Of a DNA stretch of 64,000 nt, positions 35,366 to 46,349 are shown in pieces. This DNA comes from Chamaecrista fasciculata (taxonomy: Eukaryota > Streptophyta > Magnoliopsida > Fabales > Fabaceae), in the NCBI GenBank assembly GCA_003254925.1, contig QANZ01012406.1, positions 70,962-134,961 of the forward strand, written 5' to 3'. The notes beneath the pieces are model-generated. The model made no database searches. It was given only the letters and a program-made list of their open reading frames with translations, and was not told the DNA's origin. Each line of letters starts with the position of its first letter. Position 1 is the first letter of the stretch. Made by a program: the position numbers and the translations under genes.

Positions 35366-35625
35366 AACCTTACATATACACAACATCTAATCAAAATTTC
35401 TTCTAGCAATTTTAGAAAGCAATCACCGTATTTCGAAAGCAATTTTATACCCATACTTTTTTGATTAGATGTTGTGTATATGTAAGGTTTAATATAAACC
35501 TGCATTAGAAGAAATTTTTTTTATATACCCGTATTTTATAAAATTCAGACAAAAAAAAAAATTCAATCACCGTATTTCGAAAGCAATTTTATACCCATAC
35601 TTTTTTTTTTGTCTGAATTTTATAT
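35366..35625. repeat. Two consecutive hairpins sharing an identical loop
   Basis: A segment of about 43 bp beginning CAATCACCGTATTTCG occurs at 35420 and again at 35564 (offset 144). The first copy is enclosed by inverted arms (CCTTACATATACACAACATC at about 35368-35387 and its complement at about 35467-35487). The second is enclosed by unrelated inverted arms (TATAAAATTCAGAC at about 35537-35550 and its complement at about 35611-35624). Confidence 0.8.
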
Positions 35626-35629
35626 CCAT

Positions 35630-37752
35630 ACCTAGTACAACTGTTTCTTAGTAAAATTCCAATTCATAGGTAAGACCCATTTTTGCGTAACGCATTGAGA
35701 AAACGTCATAACTCTCAAACATTTCATACGAATAGAAGGCGAAGTGAAGTCTCTTACAATTACAAGTTACATCATTCATACATTTACAAGAAATTATGAG
35801 CCACATATTTAGAAGGAAGTAAAAATAATCTAAGCCACAGCAAATACACTCTCAATTCCTTTGAAGGTAGAAAGATTACTTCAAACTTACCACAAAACTA
35901 AAATTTCCCAACACTCCAGCAACTTCAGCATCTTTCTTAACTCAAAATATTCAAAAGAGGGCGGGGTAAAAAAAAAAAAGCCAAACCACCATATACAGAG
36001 CCAACACCTTTCCTCAGGCTAGAGTAGAGAATAAGAATTCAGTTGCCAAACAGAACAACAAATGCAGAAAGTCCAGCCATGGTCATAGTTTGATCATATG
36101 GCTGGCAATCTAACAATGATAAGAGTTATAATAGTGAAATTGTCAGATAAAACGGTTCTACAAAGATGTGTAGACTAAACCAGTTAGCAAACTAAAAGTA
36201 CCCCAAAATAAGTTCCATAACAAAGTATGACTGACAATCTGACATGCTTGAATGTCTTTCATAGTTGATAAAACTGATCTAATAATAAATTCAGTTAAAA
36301 ACTGCGCTCATTCATTCAGGGTGAGCACCAAAAGTTAGCGTTAGTTTGTTTTCCCCATCTTACACTGCTAAATGGGGACATAACTATCTTGTTCTTCTGG
36401 TTGAAATAATCCAATTTTATTCTTGACTAGCATAAGCCTTTTATTTATTAACCTTTTTTCTTACTTTGCAAGTTATTGTTACAAAATACAGTTGGACTGA
36501 GCCTAGGAGTTATCTTTTATTTGGTGTGAAACCACCGGTATACCAACATCACATTGGATGTCAACTAATCCTCCAGTTCGAACCAACAAAGATCATGTGG
36601 ACAACAAACTCTCATACCAAATATTTAACTCAATTGCATCCACTTGAGATCACTTGCCTAGGAGTTCTATTCACTCTCATTGTTAGCTACCTTGGGATCT
36701 AAAATCAAGCCAACCCAATATGATTATGAGCGGTGGGAAAAAAAAAATGCCACAAGCTGGGTACTTTACACAAGAATGGGACTTCAGCTATTACAGACAT
36801 GGAAGATATAACCCAACCAGATGCCACTGGTCTTGTGACATTCTATCATCAAAGTCTACAAATGCTAGAACTACCCAATTTGGGTTAGTTTGGAAATTAT
36901 CTCCGTCTGAACCAATTGCTATATAAACAATGACAACATACTCCCAAATATAGATGATTATCAGAGAAAGATCGTGTATCAAGCAACCTTCACCATCATC
37001 CATTATAGCTAAGAATCCCAATCCAATGGCAAACAGACCAACCGCGTTCAATCTCAAATACTCACATAATAGCAAGCAAACATACAACCAAGACTTGTTT
37101 TCCATAAATACAATCACAAATGGAATAACATTTTTTTTGGAAGAACAGATCTGACAAAATGTGGGAGCTATCCAAGAAAATATTACCAGGGATGAAGAGA
37201 GAAAAAGAAAAGGAGTGAAATGAAAGGTTAATTCTTAAGAAAACAATATAATGCTCCACTTTGCCATCCTCAGATGTATACGGTAGGTAGGGATGACTGA
37301 CAGCAACCAGAGTTAAAGGAACACATCATACACAGCATCAGGCAATTCTCCAAGGCCTTATGTTCAAGAAAATAAATTACCATGTTTTAGGGTTAGAGTT
37401 TGACATTTTTCTTTAAAAACAAAGTATCACAAAGATTCCAGGGAGTTTTGACCCTCATAACCCTATTGTTGAGAGAGAGAGAGAGAAGAAGAGAGAGCAG
37501 AGAAGTTTAGAAGCCCACAACTCAAAAGTAATCTACTAGTACTAGATACAAACTGATTCAAGTAATCAAAATTGTGAAACTAAACACGCTCTCACAATTC
37601 TTAATTGCTGAATCTAGTATCTGTCTTAGGATAATGGCGATCAACAAGGCAAATTCCTGATAACCAGGAACCAGTAGTGCAATGTCAGAGAGAAACTATA
37701 ATTATATAATACCACCCCAAGAGTTCAGCATAATGATAAGCAAATCCTTGAA
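35630..37752. other. Downstream region of the FRIGIDA-like gene, no gene seen
   Basis: About 2 kb of moderately AT-rich DNA with a GA microsatellite at about 37472-37498. Several frames of 60-108 codons exist, but none shows a recognisable motif. Part may be 3' UTR or a non-coding transcript of the minus-strand gene. Confidence 0.4.
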
Positions 37753-39902
37753 CTATTGAGGATAGTAATGTTGGTAATACTGTTGAAGACCGTAACCACT
37801 ATGAGCAGTGGTTCTGTCATAATAACCAGACTGCAAATTAGGCTCCGAGGTGTATGGATGCAAACCACCTTGACTGGGGTTGCCACTGGAACCCATTGGG
37901 ACACCAGAAAAACCATAAGATCCAGCCAAAGGACCTGTATAGGGTGAAATGGTGGGGGTTGGACCCACCATGCCATATGGCATGGCTTGCGAGCTCATGT
38001 ATGGATTCAATTGTTCTGGCAACAAACCTGTAGGCGGGACATAAGGCTGTTGATACTGGTGTGATGCTGAATTGGCAATACCAACATTCTTCGGGACCAC
38101 TGCAGGACCAACAGGGGCAGAAATTCGAGGATGCTTGTTTCCACTTTGTTGCGGCTGCTTCTGCTTCAGCCTCTGCCTCTTTTTCTTTGGCTGCTGCTGT
38201 TGCTGTTGGGGCTGAGGCTTTGCAGAAAAAGCTGAAGCAGTGTGTTTCCTATTGTTCTTCTGCTTCTTCAATAGCTCTATACGTTCTTCAAGGATTGAAG
38301 GTGGATATTCAGATTCAAGCTCGTTATTCTCAATAACCTTTATTACTGATTTCAGTGCGTGGGTTTCTCTAGCTGTGATCTCATTCTGCAAAAAATACCT
38401 CAATAAGCAAGGGAGTGGCACCACAAGTTGGGGCATCAATCAGGGGACATAATTACCAGTGATTTGCCCTCCTGGCTAAGTCTTTTAGCAAGTTTCTTAG
38501 CCTCCTCCACACCAGCTTTTAAGATGGGAACTGGTGGGATCTTATCAGCTAGATCAAACTCATAAACATACTTAACAGCCAGAACATGTTTGCCCTTCTC
38601 TACAAGTTTCTGAACAAGATCTGAAAAATAAAAACAATAATTGCCTGCCAATAAACATAACTGAAAAATGACACTAGTAATATTATTAATCTAGCAATTG
38701 CCAACCATTCTTGACGGTTTAAATATGCGTGGGTGTATGGGGCACTGTGAGGCTGTGAGCACATGCATTTTACCAAACATGATGCAGGCTAATGGGATAA
38801 ATCTAGAGGTAAAGTATAATCAGTCATGAACAACCCTTTCAAGCCGATACATATATGATAGAATCTCTAGATTAGAATATGAGGACCAACAGTCCAGAAC
38901 AAATTACTATTTAAACAAATTTAAATGGTTCTGTCTTATTGTTCATCCTACAAGAATCCTACTCCAAATGATCTTACCCGGAATTTTATCTGTCAAACCA
39001 ATACTTCGGCACAGCTCTGGAACCTCATCGTTGATAGCAGCCATAGAAGAAGAATCAACAAGTTCATCCATGCTGAATTCAGAAACCAACCCGTAGGCCG
39101 CCACTAAATGCAAAAAACCCAATGCCTCTAATGTCTTTGCAGTACTATCATTCATCAACCTTTCTTTCCACTCTACCGCCAACTTCTTGGCTTGTTCTCT
39201 CACTTTGAATCCTATCTTTGGAGATAAAACCCTTAACTGATCTAATAAGAGCATGCAACCTTTCCTAAGCTTACGTAGTTCGTTGTCCCTCATCACATTG
39301 ACCCCATGAAACCCATCCAGTGATTCAAGTACCATTGCTGCTGGGTCTGAAGCACAACGTAATGCACCTGGAAGCTCATCCTGGATAGCATACTTGTCTT
39401 TCAAGTTCTCAACAACGTACTTCCTCAATCCCTTACCGTCCATCTTCTCGCACAAAACACTCAACTCATATCTAGGCTTTACCGTACCCGGCACCATATA
39501 GTTTTTGGGCGCTGCACTTTTTCCATTTTGGGTCGGTGGGGTCGACGACGAAGGGTCAATGGGTAGTTTTAGATTTTGATCAGCAGAATCTGACGAAGAC
39601 GAAGACGGCGAAGACTGATCATTAGGGCTGACAGTCACAGTCAGAGCGAGGTCATTTGGATTCTGGGCTTCTGAAGAAATTAACTGGAGAGGTTGCTGCG
39701 ATTCGAGGGATTCGAGGAGGGTGAAACGATGAGTAAGAGAATTCTGGATGGAAGTGAAATGAGAATCGAGTTGGGGCCAAGAAAGAGAGAAGGAAGAGAG
39801 GAGAGAAGAGTGAGAATGAAGGTCATCGTAGGCCTTCTTGAGGCTCTCTTTTTTGGTGTCGATGAGTTTAAGAGCGGCGGAGATTGTCTTCAGAGTGGTC
39901 AT
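37753..39902 (-). CDS. FRL1: FRIGIDA-like protein (FRL1/FRL2 type)
   Basis: Three minus-strand exons, 39902-38978, 38620-38457 and 38385-37753, GT-AG and in phase, give 573 aa. The N-terminus (about 1-65) is a helical, probably coiled-coil segment (IDTKKESLKKAYDDLHSH, WPQLDSHFTSIQNSL) as in FRL1/FRL2. The FRIGIDA domain follows (about 140-430, with LCEKMDGKGLRKYV, SDPAAMVLESLDGF, EALGFLHLVAAYGL, VLAVKYVYEFDLADK). The C-terminal 130 residues are rich in Q, P, G and Y with a basic KKKRQRLKQK patch, perhaps a nuclear localisation signal. FRIGIDA-family proteins act in the nucleus; FRI and FRL1 promote FLC expression in Arabidopsis flowering control. Whether this gene does so is unknown. It is longer than Arabidopsis FRL1 (about 470 aa as I recall), mainly at the C-terminus. 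The clade assignment is from memory of the N-terminal motif. Confidence 0.88.
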
Positions 39903-40202
39903 TGTACTGATTTCTGATCACGGAAATTGCAACGATTGAAACCTGAAATTGATTTTTCAGAAATTGGGAATGCAATGTTAGCCGATTGCCATGAGAATCA
40001 ATAACCCTAATCTACCAGAAGAGGAAGAACCTGAAAGTGATAGTGATGAGGAAATTGAAGACCACGAACGAAGAAGAGAATGAATGGCACGGACCACGAC
40101 GATGGTGACGCGACGAAGCTTACCTAGTATTGCCGGCTACCGAGGATTTGGCGTTCTGGATGACTTCAAAACCTGGTTTTTTTTTTCTTGGTGGAATGTT
40201 TA

Positions 40203-41035
40203 AATTGGTCCTAAATATATGTTCTAAATTTATTTTGGTCTTAAATATTTTAAAAGATTTATATTGGTCCTAGATATTTCTATTTAATTTTAGTTTAGTC
40301 CCAAATTATTTAATGCAGTCATATCTCTAAAAGTGAGTTGTTCGTTTCACGATCAAACAAGTTAGTCATATATTTCTCGTTTCAACTCCGAATACGACAA
40401 GTTTATAATTACTAGTTACTCTTAACGAGTTATTTTTTTGTCCAATTAAAACCATTAGCAAATGAAATTAAATCAAGCTCGGAAGTGGATTTGGTAACAA
40501 TTTTTCATATTTTTTAATTTTTGGTCCTAAATCCACTTTTAGATATATGACTATATTCAATAGTTTAAGACTAAAATAAAACTAAGGGTAAATTACACTT
40601 TGGTACCATGTGGTTTGGTCATATTTCACTTTGGTATCATGTGGTTTATAAAATGACACTTTGGTATGTGGTATTCTCCATTAACACTTTGGTACCCTTT
40701 GGAGCTATTTTGTAATTTTAACTATAACAAATTTTGCAAAAATTACATATTGACCCCAAAATTTTTAAAAAATTTTCATTTTAATCCCTAGATAATATGT
40801 ATCTAAGGACCTATTTGTAATTTTCTGAAAATTTTTGGGGTCAATATGTAATTTTTGCAAAATTTGTTATGGTTAAAATTACAAAACAGCTCCAAAGGGT
40901 ACCAAAGTGTTAATGGATAATACCATAGGATACCAAAGTGTCATTTTTTAAACCACAGGGTACCAAAGTGAAATATAATCAAACCACAGGATACCTAAGT
41001 GTAATTTACCCTAAAACTAAATGGCAATATTTAAG
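40203..41035. repeat. Foldback element, copy C, interrupted
   Basis: Related to 6926-8382: 'ttggtcctaaatat' at the left, 'gtcatatctc', 'acgagttatttttttgtcc', and an inverted 'taagaccaatgag' at the right. The element is split by the insertion at 40585-41012, leaving only about 20 bp on the right side. Confidence 0.6.
40585..41012. mobile_element. Foldback MITE of the 'tttggtaccatgtggtttg' type, copy 1
   Basis: Long inverted ends (AGGGTAAATTACACTTTGG ... complement) contain repeats of 'tttggtaccatgtggttt', with an internal inverted core around 40740-40870. It is flanked by exact 7-bp repeats AAAACTA (40578-40584 and 41013-41019). It lies inside foldback copy C. It is homologous to 52468-52900. 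Confidence 0.85.
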
Positions 41036-41382
41036 ACCAATGAGAATATTTTGAATTGTGTATCTTGTTGGGAAGATAATGGATTAATGGTAAATCAAAT
41101 AACACTTATATAATATCACTAACTCTTCCCAAATAAAGCTAATAGGAACAATGAAGAATAAAATCACAACAACAACCACAATTAAATAGTATGTTCAAAC
41201 TTAAAAAAATGCATAAAACGAAAATACTAAGAATTATTTAGTGCGATAAAAACTCTTCCAATGTAAAGGATAAAAATCACGTGACTTTTATTGGTCCAAC
41301 AAATGAAATCTATTATTACCAATTATGTTTTACAAATATTTTACTAAGCCACAATTGAATTAAAATGATAGTTCAATAATAT

Positions 41383-41402
41383 ACAAAAAAAAAAAAAAAA
41401 AN

Positions 41403-41440
<38 letters not shown>
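41383..41440. repeat. Poly(A) tract with one N
   Basis: About 57 A residues with an undetermined base at 41402. No target duplication could be found around it, so whether it is a retroposon tail is open. Confidence 0.7.
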
Positions 41441-41442
<2 letters not shown>

Positions 41443-41874
41443 TAAAACTAAACAAGAGAGATAAGTTATTATTTGAATCATATATAACTGAGTTATGATT
41501 ATCCAAACGCAATCTCATTATCCATAATGAGAAACGTGGAGTCACAAATATGCTCACAAAAAATCAACTTAATTTTACGATATCTAACTTTAGTTGTTAT
41601 TAGATAAAGTTGAATGATTCATTTGTCACAAACCATCACATAATTCATACAATATATGATAATAATAAAAAAAAATCATGATTAAAGCACTAACCTAATT
41701 TGAGATCACGAGATAACACGAAGTTATATGATTAGTTTAAAACAAACTCTACACATAAAACATCCAATTGCAAAATTTGGACTTGAAAATATAGTAAAAC
41801 TCATCTAAACTCGTGATCAATGTGACATTGAATGAAGTTTCAATCATTATTACATTGAGATATATACTTAATAA

Positions 41875-41925
41875 GTCCCACATCGTTTAACTTACAAGTA
41901 CTCCCTCACCGCTCATCTATAAATA
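41875..41925 (+). promoter_or_regulatory. USE-like motif plus TATA box, unit 1
   Basis: GTCCCACATCG (41875-41885) equals the plant snRNA upstream sequence element RTCCCACATCG. TATAAATA starts at 41918, leaving 32 bp between them. In plant snRNA genes this spacing goes with RNA polymerase II. The same motif also occurs in some plant LTR/TRIM promoters, so this does not prove an snRNA gene. Confidence 0.55.
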
Positions 41926-41983
41926 GACTCCCACAACTCTTCACCCTACACACATTGCCTTGGAAGAGCTAAACTTTACTATG

Positions 41984-42350
41984 GAGCTGGATCTTCTACA
42001 GTCTCCATTTGTATGCATTTCATGCAGTTTAGAGAGAGAATGAGAGAGTTAGAGAGAGAAGTATAGGTCCCACAGATAGAGAGAGAAGTATGGGTCCCAC
42101 TATTAGTGGGACCCATACTTCTCTCTCTAACTCTCCCATTCTCTCTAAACTGCAGAGAAAGGAAGAGGAAGAGAGAACATGTGAATCTTATAGAATAATA
42201 TGTAGGATCCTCAGGCCAAATATATATATATATATATATATATATAGGATCCACACTTTTTCTTTCTCTTTTTTCTTTTATCTTCATTTCTCTCTCATAC
42301 TCTACAATAAAAATAGAAGAAGGAAATATAGAGGATCCATTTCCCTCTTA
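41984..42350. mobile_element. GAGA-rich element with a strong hairpin, inserted in unit 1
   Basis: Unit 2 lacks this segment. A 27-bp unit (TAGAGAGAGAAGTATxGGTCC...) is repeated at 42050 and 42077. The second copy pairs perfectly with 42102-42127 across a loop of a few bases, and the whole left side (from 42023) can pair with the right side (to 42153). Purine-rich/pyrimidine-rich flanks resemble 53300-53520 and 56110-56260, which suggests a MITE-like family. The outer ends are approximate. Confidence 0.55.
42203..42252 (+). mobile_element. Micro-insertion with a (TA)n tail
   Basis: TAGGATCC (42203-42210 and 42245-42252) flanks TCAGGCCAAA followed by twelve TA units. The head CAGGCCAAA is the same as in the micro-insertions at 43.3 and 44.1 kb, but the tail is a TA microsatellite. 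Confidence 0.5.
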
Positions 42351-43254
42351 AAGAGCCTCTACATTATTCTGTGTTAGTCTGCCTCAAGAGGTAATACTCA
42401 TTAGTCATTTCTTTCTTAGTTTGTTTTATTAATTATATTCTTTATTTTGTTGATTTTAGTAGTTTATTTCTTTTTTTCTTTTTAAATTGCATTAGGTTCA
42501 TTTTTGTTTAGGTCTTAAGATAGTATCCTAATTTCTTTTAGATTATTTAACTTTATTACCTTTTTAGAATTTAGATTTTCCTAGGGATTAGATTATTGCA
42601 TTAGTTTTACTAGGAGTATTTTTGACATTTTAAACTTGGTTGATTTTTTTTCTTTGTGTAGACTTAGATTTTGTTTGGAGTTGTAAGTTACCTTCCTTAG
42701 GACTCTTTGATTCTAATGAAATATTTTTGTAAGCCAAATCAATTAGGGTAGTATTTCCAAGTCAAAGGGTATTCTTAAGTGCTATGCATAAGGCTTGGTA
42801 TATAAAGGTTCGTCCCCGCTCTTTATTTTTGGTCATTCCCATGATACATTTCTTTATTAACTCCTTTTTCAATTTCTAATTGTGATGCGATTAATGAAAA
42901 TACCCATGATATATATATACTTGAATTTTCATCCCTTATTAAAGGTATGTAAACCTTAAGAGGTCAAGTCACTTTACATTTTTACCTTGCATTTGTTTTA
43001 AATCAATTGATGATTTTAGAAGTTTAGGCAACATTTTGTTTTTTATAAATTTTCTAAGGTGTCTTACATTTTCTCTAGAAGTCAAATAGACTGTCGAACC
43101 TGTTTATGCTTTCAAAAACCAGCTTTTTTAAAAAAAAATCTTGTCCACACTATTTTTAAAAGTATTTTGTTGTTTAAAAAAATAAATTAAATGTCTAATA
43201 TTTTTTTTTAAAACTTGACGATAAATTTAATTTCTTTTTTATCCCAAACTTAAT

Positions 43255-43293
43255 ACTGACATATTTTATTTTTTGGCCTGACTGACATATTTT
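43255..43293 (-). mobile_element. Micro-insertion CAGGCC plus A-run (minus strand)
   Basis: Exact 13-bp repeats ACTGACATATTTT (43255-43267 and 43281-43293) flank ATTTTTTGGCCTG, which on the minus strand reads CAGGCCAAAAAAT. Confidence 0.6.
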
Positions 43294-43517
43294 TCTATCA
43301 AGCGTGAAACTCAATTTAGATTCATTTGTCATATTACTTTAATTTGTGAAACGTGTTCTATTAATTATAGATCTCAATTCTCATAACTGTCACTTAATGA
43401 CTATAATTATTTAATATTTATTCTCATGATAGATGGGCGAACATGTTGCATCAAAGTGCTCTACTTCATTCTGAAATATTCAAATTTACATATTCCATTT
43501 TGAGAATGAAAGAGATA

Positions 43518-43679
43518 GGGTTCCTTCTAACATGTTTTTCTAATTGGTCAAATGAGTTTTCAAACATTAAAAATTAACTTTTTAAATGAATTTTCGTAGA
43601 TTTCAAGATACGAGATGTTTTACTAACCAATCAGAAAAAACCTTAACATGTATGTTGAGGGCACATGTTAGATAAATCC
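43518..43679. mobile_element. MITE with 9-bp target duplication, copy 1
   Basis: The ends GGGTTCCTTCTAACATG ... CACATGTTAGATAAATCC are inverted copies. Flanks AAAGAGATA (43509-43517) and AAAAAGATA (43680-43688) agree at 8/9, fitting a Mutator-like transposase. Unit 2 of the duplication keeps the empty site (GAGAATGAAAAGACAAGG at about 45470). Related to 53539-53723. Confidence 0.75.
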
Positions 43680-44060
43680 AAAAAGATAAAAGTGAAACCA
43701 AATTAAAGTCATATAGTGATGTCTTGGAGATTATGACAACTTAGGTGTACCATTAAATTTTGTTTGGGTAAATTTTTAAGAAAAATGAGAAGTTACAAAA
43801 AAAAAAATTAAAATATAGCTTTTTTAAGAAATTCAATTTTGTAACTTTTCACTTAAAGTACTTGCAAAAACTATTATTTTGGTTCATTTTATTACTTAAA
43901 AGTATTTTTGTCATTTTATATCCAAACAATTTTGATAATTAAAAATATTAGTGATTCACTCAAAAGATCTTTTGAAAAAAGTTTGATAAATAAAATTCTT
44001 TTTTCACAAACTTATCCAAACAGGCTCATACTACAAAGCGAGGAAGATAAACTCATTGGC

Positions 44061-44157
44061 AACAAGCGTCAATGGTTCAGGCCAAAAAAAAAAAAAAANN
44101 NNNNNNNNNNNNNNNNNNNNNNNNNNNAAAAAAAAAAAAAAACAAGCGTCAATGGTT
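44061..44157 (+). mobile_element. Micro-insertion CAGGCC plus poly(A), with a gap in the tail
   Basis: Exact 17-bp repeats AACAAGCGTCAATGGTT (44061-44077 and 44141-44157) flank CAGGCC, a run of A, 29 Ns and another run of A. The A residues on both sides of the Ns suggest that the gap lies inside the tail and that nothing larger is missing, but this is not certain. Confidence 0.7.
44099..44127. other. Assembly gap (29 N) inside a poly(A) run
   Basis: N run flanked on both sides by A. Confidence 0.99.
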
Positions 44158-44164
44158 AAAATGC

Positions 44165-45560
44165 CTTGTAATTAATGTGATTTCAAGATTCAACTTCAAT
44201 ACTTAGTATATAAAGTTAAATAATTCATTTGTAATAAACTACTAAAGTGAGATATACAATATGTGAATAATAAAAAAAAAATATTATGATTAAACTCTAA
44301 AGCACTCGATTATAGCTAATTTAAGATTATCACGAGATCTAGAAGCCTATATATGTCATCGTTACACAAAGTTGTACGATCAATTTAAAATAAATTCCTC
44401 ACACGAAACAAGGACATTTTTCATGAGGCGTCTATCATTAATACATGAAGATGTATACTCGAGTCCCACATCGCTTAGATTTATAAGTCCTCTCTCACCA
44501 TCTACCTATAAATAGACTTTCATACCTCTTCACTTAATACACATTAAGTTTTGGAAGAGCTAAACTCTACTATCTCCTGAGAGCCTCTTCTGGTAAGACT
44601 CCTTTTCCTATCAATTTTATTTTATTAATTTTTTTCTTTATTTAATTTTGTCTATTTTTGTTGTTTTTTTATTTTTTTATTTTTCCTTTAAATTGCATTA
44701 GCTAGGTTCATTTCATTTTAGATTTTAGGATAGTATCTGAATTTCTTCTATATATATCATTTAACTTGTTAACTTTTTAGAATTTAGATTTTCTTAAGGA
44801 TATAGTTGAATTTATTATTTTTTCTTTGTTTGTAGACGTATGATTTTATTTCAATAGAATTGTAAGTTACCTTCCTTAGGAGTTAGGACTCTAACCTTTT
44901 AAGTTCTAACGAAGGTTTTTTTATGTGCCGAGTTAATTCGGTAATACTCCCAAATTAAAGGGTATCCTTATGTATTGACTATATATAAGACTTGGTATAA
45001 AGGTTCATCCTTGATATGTTCTTTGTTTTTCTTCAAAGGGTCATTCTTCCTATCATAAACTTTTCTTTTAACTCCTCCCTTTTAGATTTCTATTTGTGAT
45101 GCGATGAATGGAGTATACGTACATATGCGTTTCTCTTTGTATCGGTTTGGAAACTACTTGGATTTAATTCTCAAAGGGTATGTACATACTATGTAGGTCA
45201 TAGGAGGTCAAATTACAGTTCAATATTGCATTTGCTTTCTTTTGCTTTAATTTTAAATTAAATGGTGATTTTATGAAATTTTAGGCAATATTTTGCTTTT
45301 TACAAATTTTTTAGGACAACATTTTTGTTAAAAGTGATTTATTAGTTACATAGTTCTCACTTCTTATGATTGTGACCTAATGACTTTAATCATTTATTCT
45401 TTATTCTCATGGCAGATGCGTGCAACTATTACATCAAATTGCTCTACTTTCATTTTCAAATATTCAAATGGAGAATGAAAAGACAAGGCTAAAACTATGG
45501 CCATATAATGATTTCTATGATGTCTTAGAGACAACAAAATAATTGTCATCACTTGAGGTT
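44165..45560 (+). repeat. Tandem duplication, unit 2: transcription-unit-like, unknown
   Basis: Same order of blocks as unit 1, with a donor-like TTCTG|GTAAGA (44592) and an acceptor-like GGCAG|ATGCG (45415). After that acceptor one frame reads CVQLLHQIALLSF... and later MENEKTRLKLWPYNDFYDVL before a stop at about 45540. This is protein-like but not recognised. Unit 1 shares only fragments of that frame, so coding is uncertain. Confidence 0.6.
44463..44514 (+). promoter_or_regulatory. USE-like motif plus TATA box, unit 2
   Basis: GTCCCACATCG (44463-44473) and TATAAATA from 44507 are 33 bp apart, matching unit 1 although the sequence between has diverged. Confidence 0.55.
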
Positions 45561-46349
45561 ATAACATTTGTTCAAGCAATGTCAAAGATGCAACAACAAA
45601 ACTCAATGGTCGGGCCTCGTTTGAATTGGAGAGTCCATAAATTGGAGAGTTAATTTCTGCAGCCTCTCTTTGGACCTTCTTTTTGGTGGCATTGAATCAC
45701 GGAGTACGTTAAGGGTTGTGTTTTTAGGTTTGATTTATTTTCCTTAGTAGACTCTCTTCTTTTCTCATCGTTTTTTGGATTGGGCCTTGTATTTGCTTCT
45801 CTATAAAATGAATAAAAAGAAACAAAGAAGAATGAGAATTAAAACAACACGAGTATACCTCAATGTATTAGATAAGGGCCAAATCATATTTCGAAGCATC
45901 AAATCTCATCCACAGAAGCATGGATCAATGAAGATAGTTCAAAGACGGATGATCATCAAGATTCTTTTGCAAAGTCTTCCTGAAACATAATGTACACTCA
46001 CATGTTAATGGATTTTTTTTTAGTATAGTCCTACTCATCCCAATTGTAGCAAGACAACTTTTCATTTCTTCTTAATTTGTTCCTCATACCATTAGATTTT
46101 ATTCAAACAGTTTTGTTGCTCCTTATTTTCACAATTGTATTAGCCTCAATTTATTGAAAAGCAAGTAGTAATAAACTATTTTAATATTGAGCAACTATTT
46201 TTTTTTCTTTTATCTATATATTTAGTTAATTCACAGCGCTCCACTTGGACTTTAATTTGGAGGATGTCACACAAAGTCTGCTCAACTAATTTTATTTTCA
46301 AGATTGGTCGTGCGTTGAACAAAACCTAGAGAAATTAATGCATGCATGG
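45561..46349. other. Spacer, possible degraded retroposon at about 45610-45830
   Basis: A segment ending 'gtatttgcttctctataaaatgaataaaaag' looks like the 3' end and tail of a retroposon, but I could not find a target duplication. The short frame over 45775-45990 has no recognisable motif. Confidence 0.3.

Larger units (their letters stand above)
41560..43740 (+). repeat. Tandem duplication, unit 1: transcription-unit-like, unknown
   Basis: Diverged but collinear with unit 2 (44165-45560). Shared blocks include the promoter motif, 'ttggaagagctaaac', 'gagcctct', 'ttaaattgcattag', 'gtaagttaccttccttagg', 'gtgatgcgat', and a final 'tttattctcatg...ag|atg...catcaaa..gctctac'. A donor-like AAGAG|GTAATA (42390) and an acceptor-like GATAG|ATGGG (43435) suggest an intron of about 1 kb. 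No conserved long reading frame is present. Unit 1 has gained a hairpin element, two micro-insertions and a MITE, all absent from unit 2. Confidence 0.65.

Noticed and set aside
36791..37259. Minus-strand frames of 65-108 codons as a possible gene
   Set aside because: No domain, low-complexity hydrophobic composition, and no matching splice-linked exons found.
41875..42100. An snRNA gene behind the USE/TATA of unit 1
   Set aside because: The sequence where transcription should begin does not resemble U1-U6, and unit 2 is not conserved as an RNA there.
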